This document shows positions 41,049 to 50,981 of a stretch of DNA of 64,000 nt, piece by piece. How positions within the stretch are numbered: position 1 is the first letter of the stretch; each line of letters starts with the position of its first letter. The DNA is from Microbacterium sp. nov. GSS16 (GTDB taxonomy: Bacteria > Actinomycetota > Actinomycetes > Actinomycetales > Microbacteriaceae): assembly GCF_028198145.1 (NCBI RefSeq), contig NZ_CP116338.1, positions 1,674,001 through 1,738,000 on the forward strand. Direction: 5' to 3'. The notes under the pieces are model-generated. The model worked only from the letters and a program-made list of their open reading frames with translations. It made no database searches and was not told the origin of the DNA. A program made the position numbers and the translations under genes.

Positions 41049-41942
41049 ATGGCTGACACCTACGTGCGCGAGCGCTCGACAGAGGGCCGCAAGGATCTGA
41101 GGTACCCGGCGGCTCCCGAGCCGCTGACGGTGCCGGTGTACGACAACCACGCGCACCTCGAGATCACCGACGGCGTCGAGCCGCTGAGCCTGAAGGAGCA
41201 GCTCGATCGTGCGGCCGGGGTCGGCATCGCCGGCGTCGTGCAGGCGTCGGGCGACATCGAGTCGTCGCGCTGGGCGGTGGATGCCGCGGCATCCGACCCC
41301 CGCGTGCTCGCGGCCGTCGCCATCCATCCGAACGACGCGCCCGTCTACGCCGCCGGCAGGCGCCTCGACGAGGCGATCGCGGTGATCGACGAGCTCGCCG
41401 CCCACCCGCGCACGAGGGCGATCGGCGAGACCGGTCTCGACTACTTCCGCACCCCTGACGCCGCCGTCGCCGGCTCGCCCGACCGTGCCGCCCAGCACGA
41501 GTCGTTCGAGGCGCACATCGCGCTGGCCAAGAAGCACGGCATCGCCATGCAGATTCATGATCGCGACGCGCACGACGACGTCCTCGAGACCCTGACCCGC
41601 GTCGGCGCCCCCGAGAAGACGGTGTTCCACTGCTTCTCTGGCGACGAGGCGATGGCGCGCATCGCTGCGGATGCCGGGTACTGGCTGTCGTTCGCCGGCA
41701 ACCTCACGTTCAAGAACGCGCAGAACCTGCGCGAGGCGCTCGCCGTCACGCCGCTGGACCGCATCCTCGTCGAGACCGATGCGCCGTTCCTCACCCCGGT
41801 GCCGCTGCGCGGACGCCCCAACGCGCCCTACCTCGTGCCGATCACCGTGCGGTTCATGGCCGCCGAGCTGGGCCTCGAGGTCGACGAGCTGTGCGCGCAG
41901 CTCGCGGCGAACACGCTCGCGGTGTACGGCGCGTTCCACTGA
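41049..41942 (+). CDS. TatD family metal-dependent hydrolase/DNase
   Basis: 297 residues of the amidohydrolase TIM barrel. Metal ligands are visible in VYDNHAHLEI (HxH), GETGLDYF, QIHDRDAHDDVL, HCFSG and VETDAPFLTPVPLRG. TatD/YcfH-type proteins act as 3'-5' exonucleases or DNA-repair nucleases in the cytosol. The start is five bases after the metG stop, in the conserved metG-tatD-rsmA order. The amino end has about 35 extra residues before the barrel, as in other actinobacteria. Confidence 0.95.
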   Translation: MADTYVRERSTEGRKDLRYPAAPEPLTVPVYDNHAHLEITDGVEPLSLKEQLDRAAGVGIAGVVQASGDIESSRWAVDAAASDPRVLAAVAIHPNDAPVYAAGRRLDEAIAVIDELAAHPRTRAIGETGLDYFRTPDAAVAGSPDRAAQHESFEAHIALAKKHGIAMQIHDRDAHDDVLETLTRVGAPEKTVFHCFSGDEAMARIAADAGYWLSFAGNLTFKNAQNLREALAVTPLDRILVETDAPFLTPVPLRGRPNAPYLVPITVRFMAAELGLEVDELCAQLAANTLAVYGAFH

Positions 41943-41947
41943 CCGGC

Positions 41948-41953
41948 TAGCCT
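41948..41953 (+). promoter_or_regulatory. Leaderless -10 box
   Basis: TAGCCT, six bases, GTG at 41960. Confidence 0.6.
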
Positions 41954-41959
41954 GCACTC

Positions 41960-42544
41960 GTGCGCTTTCTCGACGAGATCACCCTGCAGGACGAGTTCGT
42001 GCGGCTGGAGCCGCTCGGCCGGCAGCACGCCGACGATCTGCGTCGCGCCGCGGCGACACTGAGCCATGCGTGGTACACCTCCGTGCCCAGCGGCGACGAG
42101 GTGCCGGCCGAGATCGAGCGGCGCCTCGCTCTGCGCGACGCGGGCGGGATGAACCCGTTCGCCGTTCGCCGGCTGCAGACGGGTGAGGTCGTCGGCATGA
42201 CGACGTTCTGCAACATCGATCAGCCGATGCGCCGGGTCGAGATCGGCCACACCTGGATCGGCACGGCGGCGCAGCGCACCGAGGTGAACGCCGCGATGAA
42301 GCGACTGATGCTCGCGCACGCGTTCGACACCTGCGACGCGATAGCGGTGTCGCTGCTCACGCACTTCCACAACCGGCAGTCACGCGCGGCGATCGAGAGG
42401 CTCGGAGCGAAGCTCGACGGCATCCTGCGCAACCACCGCATCATGCCGGACGGGTCGCTGCGCGACACGGTCGTCTACTCGATCCTGCCGCACGAGTGGC
42501 CGGCCGTGCGCAACGGGCTCGACGCGCGGCTCGCGCGGGCGTAG
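41960..42544 (+). CDS. GNAT family N-acetyltransferase
   Basis: 194 residues resembling RimJ/RimL-type acetyltransferases: LQDEFVRLEPLGRQHADDLRRA at the amino end, VVGMTTFCNID, EIGHTWIGTAAQRTEVNAAMKRLML (the acetyl-CoA-binding region) and HFHNRQSRAAIERLGAKLDGIL near the end. Probably acetylates a protein amino terminus or a small amine. Its own -10 box suggests separate transcription within the metG-rsmA block. Confidence 0.9.
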   Translation: MRFLDEITLQDEFVRLEPLGRQHADDLRRAAATLSHAWYTSVPSGDEVPAEIERRLALRDAGGMNPFAVRRLQTGEVVGMTTFCNIDQPMRRVEIGHTWIGTAAQRTEVNAAMKRLMLAHAFDTCDAIAVSLLTHFHNRQSRAAIERLGAKLDGILRNHRIMPDGSLRDTVVYSILPHEWPAVRNGLDARLARA

Positions 42545-42553
42545 GCCGCGCGA

Positions 42554-43807
42554 CTAGGCGGCGGTCTCGGGTGCGTCCTCGAGGGCCGGCTTCGCGGCGG
42601 CGATGTGCGAGATCTGCCGCCACATCAGCAGCAGCGTGAGCGCCGAGCCGGCGAACGCGAACCACCACGGCGCCGTCAGCCCCCACGTCTGGGCGATCAG
42701 GCCGCCGAGCGCCTGGCCGAGAACCATGCCGCCGAAGACGCCGACCATGTTGACCGAGCCGACGCGGCCCTGCAGGTCGTGCGGCACGAGGCGCTGGCGC
42801 ACCGTCGTCGAGATCGTGCCCCAGACGAACGCGTACGCGCCGAAGCCGAACATGATCACGAGCGCGACGACACCGTTCGTGGTCAGAGCGAAAGCGAGGT
42901 GCATGAGCACCTCGAGCGTCAGACACACCTTCATGATCGTGGCGAACGAGACGTGCCGCTCCAGCCATCCGAAGCTCAGGGTGCCCAGCAGGCCGCCGAC
43001 CGCCGATGCGGTGGTCAGCGCGCCGAAGCCGACCGGGCCCATCCCGAGGTGCTCGGTCGCGTACAGCACGAGGATGCCCCAGGGTGCTGCCCACGTGACG
43101 TTGAAGGCGAGGATGATCACGATCAGGGTGCGCACCGGCTTGTTGTGCCACGCCCAGCGCAGTCCCTGCCCGATGTCGTGCCGAACCCGGGTCGGCTCCG
43201 CACGCGCCGGCACCGGCTGACGGGCGATCCGCGAGACGAGGATCAACCCGAGAGTCACGGCGAGCACCTGAGCCAGAAACGGCCAGAACGCCCCCACCGC
43301 GAACAGGAAGGCGCCCAGAGGAGGGCCGGCCAGCTGATTGGCCACGAGGAAGCCGGCCTGCAGTCGCGCGTTGCCGACGCCGAGATCGGCCGGCTTCACC
43401 ATCATCGGCAGCAGCGTGCTCGTGCTCGTGTCGGCGAACACCTCGGCCGTGCCGTACAGGAACGACACGACCAGCACGATCGCGATGTTCGCGGTGCCGG
43501 TCACGAGCAGCACCACGAGAGCGGCGACGATGACGGCCCGGATGCCATGGGCGAGCATCACGAGCATCCGCCGCTCGACGCGATCCGCGATCGCACCGGC
43601 ATGCAGCCCGAACAGCAGCCACGGCAGGAACTGCAGCATGGCGCCCGACGCGACCAGCACGGGCGATGACGTCATCGAGGCGATCAGCAGCGGAGCCGCG
43701 GCCAGGGCGATGCCGTCGCCGATGTTGCTCGTCCAGGCTGCCGACATCAACCAGCGGAAGTCACGGCCGAGCCGGCGCGGTGCGATGAGCTCTCCGAGTG
43801 CGGTCAC
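42554..43807 (-). CDS. MFS transporter (MFS_3, EntS-like exporter)
   Basis: 417 residues, about 12 helices. The opening FRWLMSAAWTSNIGDGIALAAAPLLIAS and the loop GLHAGAIADRVERRMLVMLAHGIRAVIV are typical of the enterobactin-exporter-like group of the major facilitator superfamily. A substrate is not evident. It is inserted on the opposite strand between the GNAT and rsmA genes; the GTG start has TAAGAT seven bases upstream. Confidence 0.92.
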   Translation of the reverse strand: MTALGELIAPRRLGRDFRWLMSAAWTSNIGDGIALAAAPLLIASMTSSPVLVASGAMLQFLPWLLFGLHAGAIADRVERRMLVMLAHGIRAVIVAALVVLLVTGTANIAIVLVVSFLYGTAEVFADTSTSTLLPMMVKPADLGVGNARLQAGFLVANQLAGPPLGAFLFAVGAFWPFLAQVLAVTLGLILVSRIARQPVPARAEPTRVRHDIGQGLRWAWHNKPVRTLIVIILAFNVTWAAPWGILVLYATEHLGMGPVGFGALTTASAVGGLLGTLSFGWLERHVSFATIMKVCLTLEVLMHLAFALTTNGVVALVIMFGFGAYAFVWGTISTTVRQRLVPHDLQGRVGSVNMVGVFGGMVLGQALGGLIAQTWGLTAPWWFAFAGSALTLLLMWRQISHIAAAKPALEDAPETAA

Positions 43808-43814
43808 CCGCTTG

Positions 43815-43820
43815 ATCTTA
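43815..43820 (-). promoter_or_regulatory. Leaderless -10 box for MFS gene
   Basis: Minus strand TAAGAT, seven bases, GTG at 43807. Confidence 0.65.
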
Positions 43821-43851
43821 GGGGTGGGGCGGGATGCGTGAGAATGGATCC

Positions 43852-44718
43852 ATGACCGTCTCCCTGCTCGGCGCCACCGAGATCCGCCGTCTTGCCGCCG
43901 AGCTCGACGTCACCCCCACGAAGAAGCTGGGGCAGAACTTCGTCGTCGACGCCAACACCGTGCGCAAGATCGTGCACGCGGCAGGAGTGCAGGCAGGGGA
44001 GCGGGTCGTCGAGATCGGCCCGGGCCTGGGGTCGCTGACCCTCGCGATCCTCGAGGCGGGTGCCTCGGTCACCGCGGTGGAGATCGACCACCGTCTCGCC
44101 GAGCGACTGCCGCAGACGGCGCATGAGCAGGGCGTGACGGACGGCGCTCTGACGGTGGTGGATGCCGATGCGATGCGCGTCACCGAGCTGCCGGGCGAGC
44201 CCACCGTGCTCGTCGCGAATCTGCCGTACAACGTCTCGGTGCCCGTGCTGCTGCACTTCCTCGAGACGTTCACGTACCTGCAGCGCGGCGTCGTCATGGT
44301 GCAGGCTGAGGTCGCCGAGCGGCTCGCGGCGAAGCCGGGATCGAAGATCTACGGCGCGCCGAGTGTGAAGGCCGCCTGGTACGGCCCATGGCGGCTGTGC
44401 GGCACGGTGTCGCGGCAGGTGTTCTGGCCCGTGCCGAACGTCGACAGCCTGCTGGTCGGCTTCGAGCGCGATCAGACCCCGCGGGGCGACGACGACGAGC
44501 GCCGGCGCACGTTCGCGATCGTCGACGCCGCGTTCAACCAGCGCCGCAAGATGCTGCGCCAAGCGCTGTCCGGCCTCTACGGCGGGTCTGCTGCGGCATC
44601 GGCCGTCCTGGAGGCCGCGGGCGTCGCGCCCACCGCGCGCGGCGAGGACCTCACCGTCGACGACTACCATCGCATCGCGCTGGTGCATCCCGAAGCGACA
44701 TCGGTGCCGATAGCCTGA
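43852..44718 (+). CDS. rsmA: 16S rRNA (adenine1518/1519-N6)-dimethyltransferase
   Basis: 288 residues. KsgA family marks are KKLGQNFVVDANTVRKIV (residues 22-39), the SAM-binding VVEIGPGLGSLTLAILEAG, and the catalytic NLPYNVSVPVLLHFL. It dimethylates two adjacent adenines in helix 45 of 16S rRNA. A weak -10 (GAGAAT at 43840-43845, six bases before ATG) is possible. In most actinobacteria ispE follows directly; here an aldo/keto reductase lies between. Confidence 0.97.
   Translation: MTVSLLGATEIRRLAAELDVTPTKKLGQNFVVDANTVRKIVHAAGVQAGERVVEIGPGLGSLTLAILEAGASVTAVEIDHRLAERLPQTAHEQGVTDGALTVVDADAMRVTELPGEPTVLVANLPYNVSVPVLLHFLETFTYLQRGVVMVQAEVAERLAAKPGSKIYGAPSVKAAWYGPWRLCGTVSRQVFWPVPNVDSLLVGFERDQTPRGDDDERRRTFAIVDAAFNQRRKMLRQALSGLYGGSAAASAVLEAAGVAPTARGEDLTVDDYHRIALVHPEATSVPIA
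44711..44716 (+). promoter_or_regulatory. Leaderless -10 box
   Basis: TAGCCT at the very end of rsmA, six bases, GTG at 44723. Confidence 0.6.
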
Positions 44719-44722
44719 CAGC

Positions 44723-45787
44723 GTGACCGAGAAGCGCTTCAACCCCGACGTCCCCGAGATCCACCGGCCGTATGTCGCGGCCGCCGAGCGCTATCAGCGC
44801 TTCACCTACCGTCAGGTCGGGGCGAGCGGCCTCTACCTTCCGCCGATCTCACTCGGCCTGTGGTGGAACTTCGGCGACAACATCCCCCTCGACGATCAGC
44901 GTGCGCTGCTGCGCCACGCGTTCGACAGCGGCATCACGCACTTCGACCTGGCGAACAACTACGGCCCTCCCTACGGCTCGGCCGAGAAGAACTTCGGCCG
45001 CATCCTGACTGAGGACCTCGCGCCGTACCGCGACGAGCTGATCATCTCGTCGAAGGCGGGGTGGGACATGTGGCCGGGACCGTACGGCGACCTCGGCAGC
45101 CGCAAGTACATCCTCGCCAGCGCCGAGCGGTCGCTCGCGAGCATGCGCGTCGACTACGTCGACATCTTCTACTCGCACCGTGTCGATCCCGTGACGCCGG
45201 TCGAGGAGACCATCGGGGCGCTCGACACGCTGGTGCGACAGGGCAAGGCGCTCTACGTCGGCATCTCGTCGTACAGCGCCGAGCGCACCGAGGCGGCTCT
45301 CGCCGTGGCGCACGATCTGGGCACCCCGCTGGTGATCCACCAGCCGTCGTACTCGATCCTCAACCGGTGGGTCGAGGACGGCCTGACCGACACCCTGCGG
45401 GCAGCGGGCATGGGCGCGATCGCCTTCACGCCGCTGGCGCAGGGGCTGCTCACCGGCAAGTACCTCGGCGACGGCACCGCGGATCGCGCGCAGAAGCGCC
45501 GGTCGCTGCCCGACCGCCCCGTCTCCGACGAGGGCCTGGCCGTGCTGCGCGGGCTGAACGACATCGCCGCCGACCGCGGGCAGACGCTCGCGCAGATGGC
45601 GCTGCAATGGACTCTGCGCGATCCTGTCGTCGTCTCGGCGCTGATCGGCGCCTCGCGGCCCGAGCAGATCGACGAGAACATCGCGGCGGTCGACGGGCCG
45701 GCGTTCACCGACGAAGAGCTCACGGCGATCGATGCAATCGCGCACGGCATCGACGTCGATCTCTGGTCCGTGTCATCGGAGCTGTGA
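44723..45787 (+). CDS. Aldo/keto reductase (YghZ/L-glyceraldehyde 3-phosphate reductase-like)
   Basis: 354 residues, with an amino-terminal 25-residue extension and then YRQVGASGLYLPPISLGLWWNFGD, characteristic of the AKR14/YghZ group. The catalytic Asp and Tyr are in ITHFDLANNYGPPYGSAEKNFG, the Lys in LIISSKAGWDMWPGPYG, and the His in IFYSHRVDP. It reduces toxic aldehydes including methylglyoxal and L-glyceraldehyde 3-phosphate. The stop shares one base with the ispE start, so ispE is co-translated with it. Confidence 0.94.
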   Translation: MTEKRFNPDVPEIHRPYVAAAERYQRFTYRQVGASGLYLPPISLGLWWNFGDNIPLDDQRALLRHAFDSGITHFDLANNYGPPYGSAEKNFGRILTEDLAPYRDELIISSKAGWDMWPGPYGDLGSRKYILASAERSLASMRVDYVDIFYSHRVDPVTPVEETIGALDTLVRQGKALYVGISSYSAERTEAALAVAHDLGTPLVIHQPSYSILNRWVEDGLTDTLRAAGMGAIAFTPLAQGLLTGKYLGDGTADRAQKRRSLPDRPVSDEGLAVLRGLNDIAADRGQTLAQMALQWTLRDPVVVSALIGASRPEQIDENIAAVDGPAFTDEELTAIDAIAHGIDVDLWSVSSEL

Positions 45788-46713
45788 TGGCGCCCCGACC
45801 GGATGCCGTGCACGTCAGGGCCCCCGGGAAGATCAACGTCTACCTGGGCGTCGGTCCACGGCACGACGACGGGTATCACTCCCTGGCCACCGTCTTCCAG
45901 GCCGTCTCGCTGTACGAGGACGTCTACGCGTCCCCCTCCGACGGGTTCACGCTGGACGTCGAGGGAGAGGTCGACGTCTCGGGCGTCCCGCTCGACGACC
46001 GTAATCTGGCGATGCGGGCCGCCAAGCTGCTCGCGCAGGCCGCGGGGGTGGACACCGGGGTGCACCTGCGCATTCGCAAGGGCGTGCCCGTCGCAGGCGG
46101 CATGGGGGGCGGCTCCGCGGATGCGGCCGCCGCGCTCGTCGCATGCGACGCCCTGTGGGGCACCGAGCTGGGCCCGCACCGCCTGCACGCCCTCGCGGCT
46201 CGTCTCGGCGCCGACGTGCCGTTCGCGCTGCACGGCGGCACGGCCATAGGTGCGGGGCGGGGCGACGAGCTCACTCCTGCGCTCGCGCGCGGACGGTTCG
46301 ACTGGGTGCTCGTGCTGAGCGACGAGGGGCTCTCCACCCCGGAGGTGTACGGCCGCCTCGATGAGCTGCGCGCGCAGCAGGGGGCGGTCGCCGATGACCC
46401 GCCGATGTCGCTGGACGTGCCGCTTCCCGTGCTGCACGCACTGCGCTCCGGTGATGCCCGCGATCTCGCGCCTGCGCTGCTGAACGACCTCGAGGCCGCC
46501 GCGGTGATCGATCGCCCCGATCTCGGCGCCACGCTCATCGACGGGATCCGCTTCGGGGCGCTCGGCGGACTCGTCTCCGGCTCGGGGCCGACGACCGCGC
46601 TGCTGTGCGAAGACCCGGAGCATGCCCGGTCGGTGCAGGAGCAGCTGGTCGGCACCGGCAGGCACGCCCTGCACGTGCACGGGCCGGTGCCCGGCGCCCG
46701 GATCGTGGGGTGA
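45787..46713 (+). CDS. ispE: 4-diphosphocytidyl-2-C-methyl-D-erythritol kinase
   Basis: 308 residues, GHMP kinase fold. The substrate-binding start VRAPGKINVYLGVGPRHDDGYH and the ATP-binding glycine loop PVAGGMGGGSADAAAALVA near residue 100 are diagnostic. It phosphorylates CDP-methylerythritol in the MEP pathway and so supplies IPP/DMAPP for the carotenoid genes at the end of the window. The ATG overlaps the previous stop; a 19-base perfect-stem terminator follows the gene. Confidence 0.97.
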   Translation: MAPRPDAVHVRAPGKINVYLGVGPRHDDGYHSLATVFQAVSLYEDVYASPSDGFTLDVEGEVDVSGVPLDDRNLAMRAAKLLAQAAGVDTGVHLRIRKGVPVAGGMGGGSADAAAALVACDALWGTELGPHRLHALAARLGADVPFALHGGTAIGAGRGDELTPALARGRFDWVLVLSDEGLSTPEVYGRLDELRAQQGAVADDPPMSLDVPLPVLHALRSGDARDLAPALLNDLEAAAVIDRPDLGATLIDGIRFGALGGLVSGSGPTTALLCEDPEHARSVQEQLVGTGRHALHVHGPVPGARIVG

Positions 46714-46716
46714 GAC

Positions 46717-46756
46717 GCACAGAGGGATCCGACCGGGCGGTCGGATCCCTCTGTGC
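46717..46756. terminator. Strong bidirectional hairpin terminator
   Basis: A 19-base perfect stem (GCACAGAGGGATCCGACCG with its complement) and two-base loop, between the convergent ispE and sugar-permease genes, three bases past the ispE stop and 14 bases from the permease stop. Confidence 0.9.
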
Positions 46757-46770
46757 TGCGTGACGCTGGA

Positions 46771-47994
46771 TCAGCGAGCGGTGCCCGCGCGACGCTTGTT
46801 GTAGATGTCGAAGGCGACGGCCAGCAGCAGCACGAGACCCTTGACGATCTGCTGAGCGGCCTGCGGCACACCCATCAGCTGCATTCCGTTCGACATGACG
46901 GCCATGACCAGGCCACCCACGAGCGCGCCGCCCACACGGCCGACGCCGCCCATGGTCGACGCGCCGCCGATGAAGCAGGCCGCGATGACGTCGAGCTCGA
47001 ACATGTTCCCCATGCCCGGCTGTGCGCCGTTGGAGCGCGACGAGAACACCGCGGCGGCGATACCGGTGAGGAAGCCCATGTTCACGAAGATCCAGAAGTT
47101 CACGCTCTTGACGTTCACTCCCGACAGTCGGGCGGCAGAGAGGTTGCCGCCGACGGCGTAGACGTGACGACCGAACACCGTGCGGTTGGTGACGACCTGG
47201 TACACGAGGATCAGCACCGCGACGATGATGAGCACGATCGGGAATCCGCGGTTGTACGCGAGCGCCCAGGCGAAGGCGAGCAGCACCGCCGAGACGACGA
47301 CGAGCTTCAGCACGAACAGGAACGTGGACTCGACCGGCTGGTTGTACCCCTGCCGTGCACGACGGGTGCGCAGCGAGCTGACGACGAGCCCGACCACGGC
47401 GATCACGCCGATGACGAGGGTGAAGATGTCGACGGTCTGCGGCAGCGCCTTCAGGCCCTGGCCCTGGCCGACGGTGATCGATCCGAAGAGACTGTCGAGG
47501 AAGCCGCTGGCGACGTTGCGGTAGTCCTGCGGGAACGGCGACAGCGAGACGTTGTTCAGCACCAGCCAGGTGAGACCTCGGAACAGCAGCATGCCCGCCA
47601 GGGTGACGATGAACGCGGGGATGCCGACGATCGCCACCCAGAACCCCTGCCAGACGCCCACGATGAGGCCGACGACGATGGCGGCGATGATGCCGACCCA
47701 CCAGGGCATGCCGTTCTTGATGACCAGGACGGCGGAGACCGCGGATGCGAAGGCGAGCACGGAGCCGACCGACAGATCGATGTGGCCGCCGACGATCACG
47801 AGGATCATGCCGAGGGCCATGATCAGGATGTGCGCGTTCTGCAGGACGATGTTCGTCACGTTCTCGGGCGAGAGCAGCTTGCCGCCGGTGGTGATCGTGA
47901 AGATCGCGATGATCGCGATGAAGGCGATGTAGATGCCGGACGTGCGCAGATTCTGGGTCAGCAGGTCCTTCACCTCGGTGAAGACGTTGTTCAC
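46771..47994 (-). CDS. mmsB: Multiple-monosaccharide ABC importer permease
   Basis: 407 residues, longer than RbsC (about 320), as in XylH/GguB permeases. It has about 12 hydrophobic segments, including [21 protein letters not shown] and [17 protein letters not shown]. The EAA-like region [21 protein letters not shown] precedes the last helices. Third gene of the chvE-mmsA-mmsB unit, with a four-base overlap to the ATPase. Confidence 0.95.
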   Translation of the reverse strand: MNNVFTEVKDLLTQNLRTSGIYIAFIAIIAIFTITTGGKLLSPENVTNIVLQNAHILIMALGMILVIVGGHIDLSVGSVLAFASAVSAVLVIKNGMPWWVGIIAAIVVGLIVGVWQGFWVAIVGIPAFIVTLAGMLLFRGLTWLVLNNVSLSPFPQDYRNVASGFLDSLFGSITVGQGQGLKALPQTVDIFTLVIGVIAVVGLVVSSLRTRRARQGYNQPVESTFLFVLKLVVVSAVLLAFAWALAYNRGFPIVLIIVAVLILVYQVVTNRTVFGRHVYAVGGNLSAARLSGVNVKSVNFWIFVNMGFLTGIAAAVFSSRSNGAQPGMGNMFELDVIAACFIGGASTMGGVGRVGGALVGGLVMAVMSNGMQLMGVPQAAQQIVKGLVLLLAVAFDIYNKRRAGTAR

Positions 47995-49547
47995 GCTGCT
48001 GCCTCCTTCGTGGAGTTCGGTTCGATGGTCATGAGAGACATGAGCTTCTCCTGGGTCGCCTCAGCGACAGGCAGCTCACCGGTGATGCGCCCGTAGGCGA
48101 GGGTGTACACGCGGTCCGAGAGCCCGAGCAGCTCGGGAAGCTCGCTCGAGACGACGATCACCGCCTTGCCGGCGGCGGCGAGCGCATTGATGATCTCGTA
48201 GATCTCGTACTTCGCGCCCACGTCGATCCCGCGGGTGGGTTCGTCGAGGATCAGCACGTCCGGGTCGGTGTACAGCCACTTGGCGAGCACGACCTTCTGC
48301 TGATTGCCTCCGGACAGGTTGCCGACGATCTGGGCCACCGTCGGAGACTTGATGTTCAGGTCGCGGCGGTACTGCTCGGCGACCTTCGTCTCCTCGTTGC
48401 CGTCGACGAAGACGCCGCCGGTGACGAGCTTGCCCAGGGCAGAGGACGAGATGTTCGTCTTGATGTCGGTGATCAGGTTGAGGCCGTACTGCTTGCGGTC
48501 CTCCGACACGTAGGCGAGTCCGTTGTCGATCGCCTCGCGCACCGTGCGGGTGGAGATCTCCTTGCCTCGCAGGAACACCGTGCCCTTTGCGTCCCGGCCG
48601 TAGCTGCGACCGAAGACGCTCATCATGAACTCGGTGCGGCCGGCGCCCATGAGTCCGGCTATGCCGACGATCTCGCCGGCGCGCACCGAGAGGGATGCAT
48701 CGTCGACGATGACGCGACCGGCCTGCGTGGGATGCATGACCGACCAGTTCTCGACGCGGAAGATCTCCTCGTGGATGTCGGGGGTGCGCTCCGGGAAGCG
48801 GCTGTCGAGCGACCGCCCGACCATGCCGCGGATGATGCGGTCCTGGGTGGCATCCGGTCCGTGCATGTCGATCGTCTCGATCGTCTCGCCGTCGCGGATG
48901 ATGGTCGTCGAGTCCGCGATGTCGACGATCTCGCCCAGCTTGTGGCTGATGATGATGCTGGTGATTCCCTGTTCGCGCAGGTCGCGCAGCAGGCTCAGCA
49001 GGTGCTCGGAGTCGGTGTCGTTCAGCGCGGCCGTCGGCTCGTCGAGGATGAGCAGTCTGACGTCCTTGGTCAGCGCCTTGGCGATCTCGATGAGCTGCTG
49101 CTTGCCCACTCCGAGCTGTCCGACAGTCGTCGTCGGATTCTCGTTCAGCCCGACGCGGGACAGCAGGGCGGCGGCGCGGGCGTTGACCTCGTGCCAGTCG
49201 ATCAGGCCGCCGCGACCGAGGATCTCGTTGCCGAGGAAGATGTTCTCGGCCACCGAGAGATAGGGCACGAGGGCCAGCTCCTGGTGGATGATGACGATGC
49301 CGGCGCGCTCGGAGTCCTTGATGGCGCCGAATTCCTGCGTGGTCCCGTCGAAGATGATGTCGCCCTCGTACGTGCCGTGCGGGTACACACCCGACAGCAC
49401 CTTCATGAGGGTGGACTTGCCGGCGCCGTTCTCGCCGCAGATGGCGTGGATGCGGCCCCGCTCGACGCTGAGGTTCACGTTCTTGAGAACCTTGACGCCC
49501 GGGAAGTTCTTGGTGATGTTGCGCATCTCGAGGATGACGTCTGACAT
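47991..49547 (-). CDS. mmsA: Multiple-monosaccharide ABC importer ATPase
   Basis: 518 residues with two ATPase domains: Walker [17 protein letters not shown] near residue 35, signature [15 protein letters not shown], Walker [12 protein letters not shown], then the degenerate second Walker [10 protein letters not shown], signature [15 protein letters not shown] and [13 protein letters not shown]. This is the GguA/XylG class. The binding-protein gene lies upstream, separated by a 92-base gap with a hairpin. A close paralogue is encoded at 50982 on the other strand. Confidence 0.95.
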   Translation of the reverse strand: MSDVILEMRNITKNFPGVKVLKNVNLSVERGRIHAICGENGAGKSTLMKVLSGVYPHGTYEGDIIFDGTTQEFGAIKDSERAGIVIIHQELALVPYLSVAENIFLGNEILGRGGLIDWHEVNARAAALLSRVGLNENPTTTVGQLGVGKQQLIEIAKALTKDVRLLILDEPTAALNDTDSEHLLSLLRDLREQGITSIIISHKLGEIVDIADSTTIIRDGETIETIDMHGPDATQDRIIRGMVGRSLDSRFPERTPDIHEEIFRVENWSVMHPTQAGRVIVDDASLSVRAGEIVGIAGLMGAGRTEFMMSVFGRSYGRDAKGTVFLRGKEISTRTVREAIDNGLAYVSEDRKQYGLNLITDIKTNISSSALGKLVTGGVFVDGNEETKVAEQYRRDLNIKSPTVAQIVGNLSGGNQQKVVLAKWLYTDPDVLILDEPTRGIDVGAKYEIYEIINALAAAGKAVIVVSSELPELLGLSDRVYTLAYGRITGELPVAEATQEKLMSLMTIEPNSTKEAAA

Positions 49548-49575
49548 CGGTGCTCCTGTCTGTCGAATCGCGGAC

Positions 49576-49619
49576 CCACGGGATCCGCCGAGCCGCTCGT
49601 GGCGCGGCGGATCCCGTGG
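49576..49619 (-). promoter_or_regulatory. Intra-operon hairpin between chvE and mmsA
   Basis: Perfect 15-base stem CCACGGGATCCGCCG (49576-49590 with 49605-49619) and 14-base loop, downstream of chvE and upstream of mmsA. It probably acts as a partial terminator or RNA stabiliser giving more binding protein than ATPase. Confidence 0.75.
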
Positions 49620-49638
49620 TGCTCGTGCGAGCGATCGA

Positions 49639-50790
49639 TCAGTCGGCGACGCCGGCTGCGACCTCGGACTCGGTCCAGTAGCCCGAATCGATGAGCAGCG
49701 ACTTGATGTTGTCGGAGACGACGATGTCGGACTCGAGCAGGAACGAAGGGACGACCTTCTCGCCGTTGTCGTAGGTCTCGGTGTCGTTCGCTTCGGGCTT
49801 GTCGCCGTCGGCGAAGGACTCCGCGGCCTTCACGGCCTGAGCGGCCAGCTTGCGGGTGTCCTTGAAGATCGTGGCGTACTGCACGCCGTCGGCGATCATC
49901 TTCACCGAGGCGATCTCGGCGTCCTGGCCGGAGACGACGGGCAGGCCCTCCGCGATGGTGGAGCCGTAGCCCGCGTTCTCGAGGGCGGTGATGATGCCGC
50001 GCGACAGTCCGTCGTAGGGGGAGAGCACGCCATCCAGCTGCTTGGAACCGCCGTCGTAGTTGCTGGTCAGCAGGTCCTCCATGCGCTTCTGGGCCACGGC
50101 CGGGTCCCAGCGCAGCGTCGAGACGGTGTCGAAGTCCTTCTGGCCGGAGCCGATGGTCAGGCGGCCGTCCTCGAGGTACGGCTTCAGGGTGTCCATCGCC
50201 CCGTTGAAGAAGAACCCGGCGTTGTTGTCGTCGGGGGACCCGGCGAACACCTCGATGATCTTCTTGTCGGCGAGGTCGGTCTCCTTGCCGTCGGCGTCGA
50301 GGTAGCCGAGTCCCTGCAGGAGGCTCTGCGCCTGCTGCACGCCGACGTTGTAGTTGTCGAACGTGACGTAGAAGTCGACGTTCTTCGTGCCGTTGATCAG
50401 TCGGTCGTACGCGATCACCGGGATGCCCTTGCTGGCGGCGTTGTCGAGCTGGGTGGCCAGCGCCGTGCCGTCGATCGACGCGACGATGAGGATGTCGGCG
50501 CCGTTCGTGATCATCTGGTCGAGCTGCTGCTGCTGGCGAGGGATGTCGTCGTTGGCGAACTGGAGGTCGACCTCGTAGCCGAGTTCCTCGAGCTGGGACT
50601 TGACGGCGTCGCCGTCAGCGATCCAGCGCTCGGAGGTCTCGGTCGGCATGGCGACGCCGACGAGGATGTCGTCTCCGGCACCGCCCTCGGAGCCGGAGCC
50701 CGATTCGGTGCTGCTCGAGCATGCGGCCAGGCCCAGGGCCAGGGCGAAGGCGCCGGTGGCTGCGAAGGCGCGCAGGACGGTCTTTCTCAT
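49639..50790 (-). CDS. chvE: Multiple-monosaccharide ABC importer substrate-binding lipoprotein
   Basis: 383-residue type-1 periplasmic-binding protein, attached as a lipoprotein (lipobox LAAC, Cys24, then a Ser/Gly linker). The domain opens with [20 protein letters not shown], and later has [35 protein letters not shown] and [21 protein letters not shown], which match ChvE/XylF-type proteins binding xylose, glucose, galactose or arabinose. The ATG at 50790 is followed by a short basic signal. It is divergent from a paralogous ATPase gene and shares its 190-base upstream region with that gene. Confidence 0.94.
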   Translation of the reverse strand: MRKTVLRAFAATGAFALALGLAACSSSTESGSGSEGGAGDDILVGVAMPTETSERWIADGDAVKSQLEELGYEVDLQFANDDIPRQQQQLDQMITNGADILIVASIDGTALATQLDNAASKGIPVIAYDRLINGTKNVDFYVTFDNYNVGVQQAQSLLQGLGYLDADGKETDLADKKIIEVFAGSPDDNNAGFFFNGAMDTLKPYLEDGRLTIGSGQKDFDTVSTLRWDPAVAQKRMEDLLTSNYDGGSKQLDGVLSPYDGLSRGIITALENAGYGSTIAEGLPVVSGQDAEIASVKMIADGVQYATIFKDTRKLAAQAVKAAESFADGDKPEANDTETYDNGEKVVPSFLLESDIVVSDNIKSLLIDSGYWTESEVAAGVAD

Positions 50791-50893
50791 TGCGATCTCT
50801 CTTCCTCGAAAGGTGGCTTGCTGCGGCGGACTCCAGTGTCGTCTCGGTGAGGCGCTGATGCGCGTCCGCTCTGGGAGCATTGCATATTGAGGT

Positions 50894-50932
50894 GCCTGCG
50901 GACAAATAAAACTGTTGCGCCTGCGGACAAAT
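50894..50932. promoter_or_regulatory. Direct-repeat operator (likely ROK repressor site)
   Basis: GCCTGCGGACAAAT occurs at 50894-50907 and 50919-50932, 25 bases apart, in the AT-rich region between chvE and the divergent ATPase gene. The second copy lies 12 bases before TATCAT. Two identical sites on the same DNA face suit cooperative binding by the ROK protein encoded two genes away. Confidence 0.65.
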
Positions 50933-50944
50933 TAACCGATTCGA

Positions 50945-50950
50945 TATCAT
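50945..50950 (+). promoter_or_regulatory. Candidate -10 box for ATPase-ROK unit
   Basis: TATCAT 31 bases before the ATG at 50982, giving a leader of about 25 bases that carries AAGG. The repeat operator is just upstream. Confidence 0.5.
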
Positions 50951-50981
50951 TCCGGAAGCCCAGCAACGCAAGGTGATCTCG

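Noticed and set aside
46717..49619. Similarity of the GGGATCCG core in two hairpins considered as a mobile repeat element
   Set aside because: Shared core is only about eight bases, embedded in otherwise different stems; chance or convergent terminator composition is enough.
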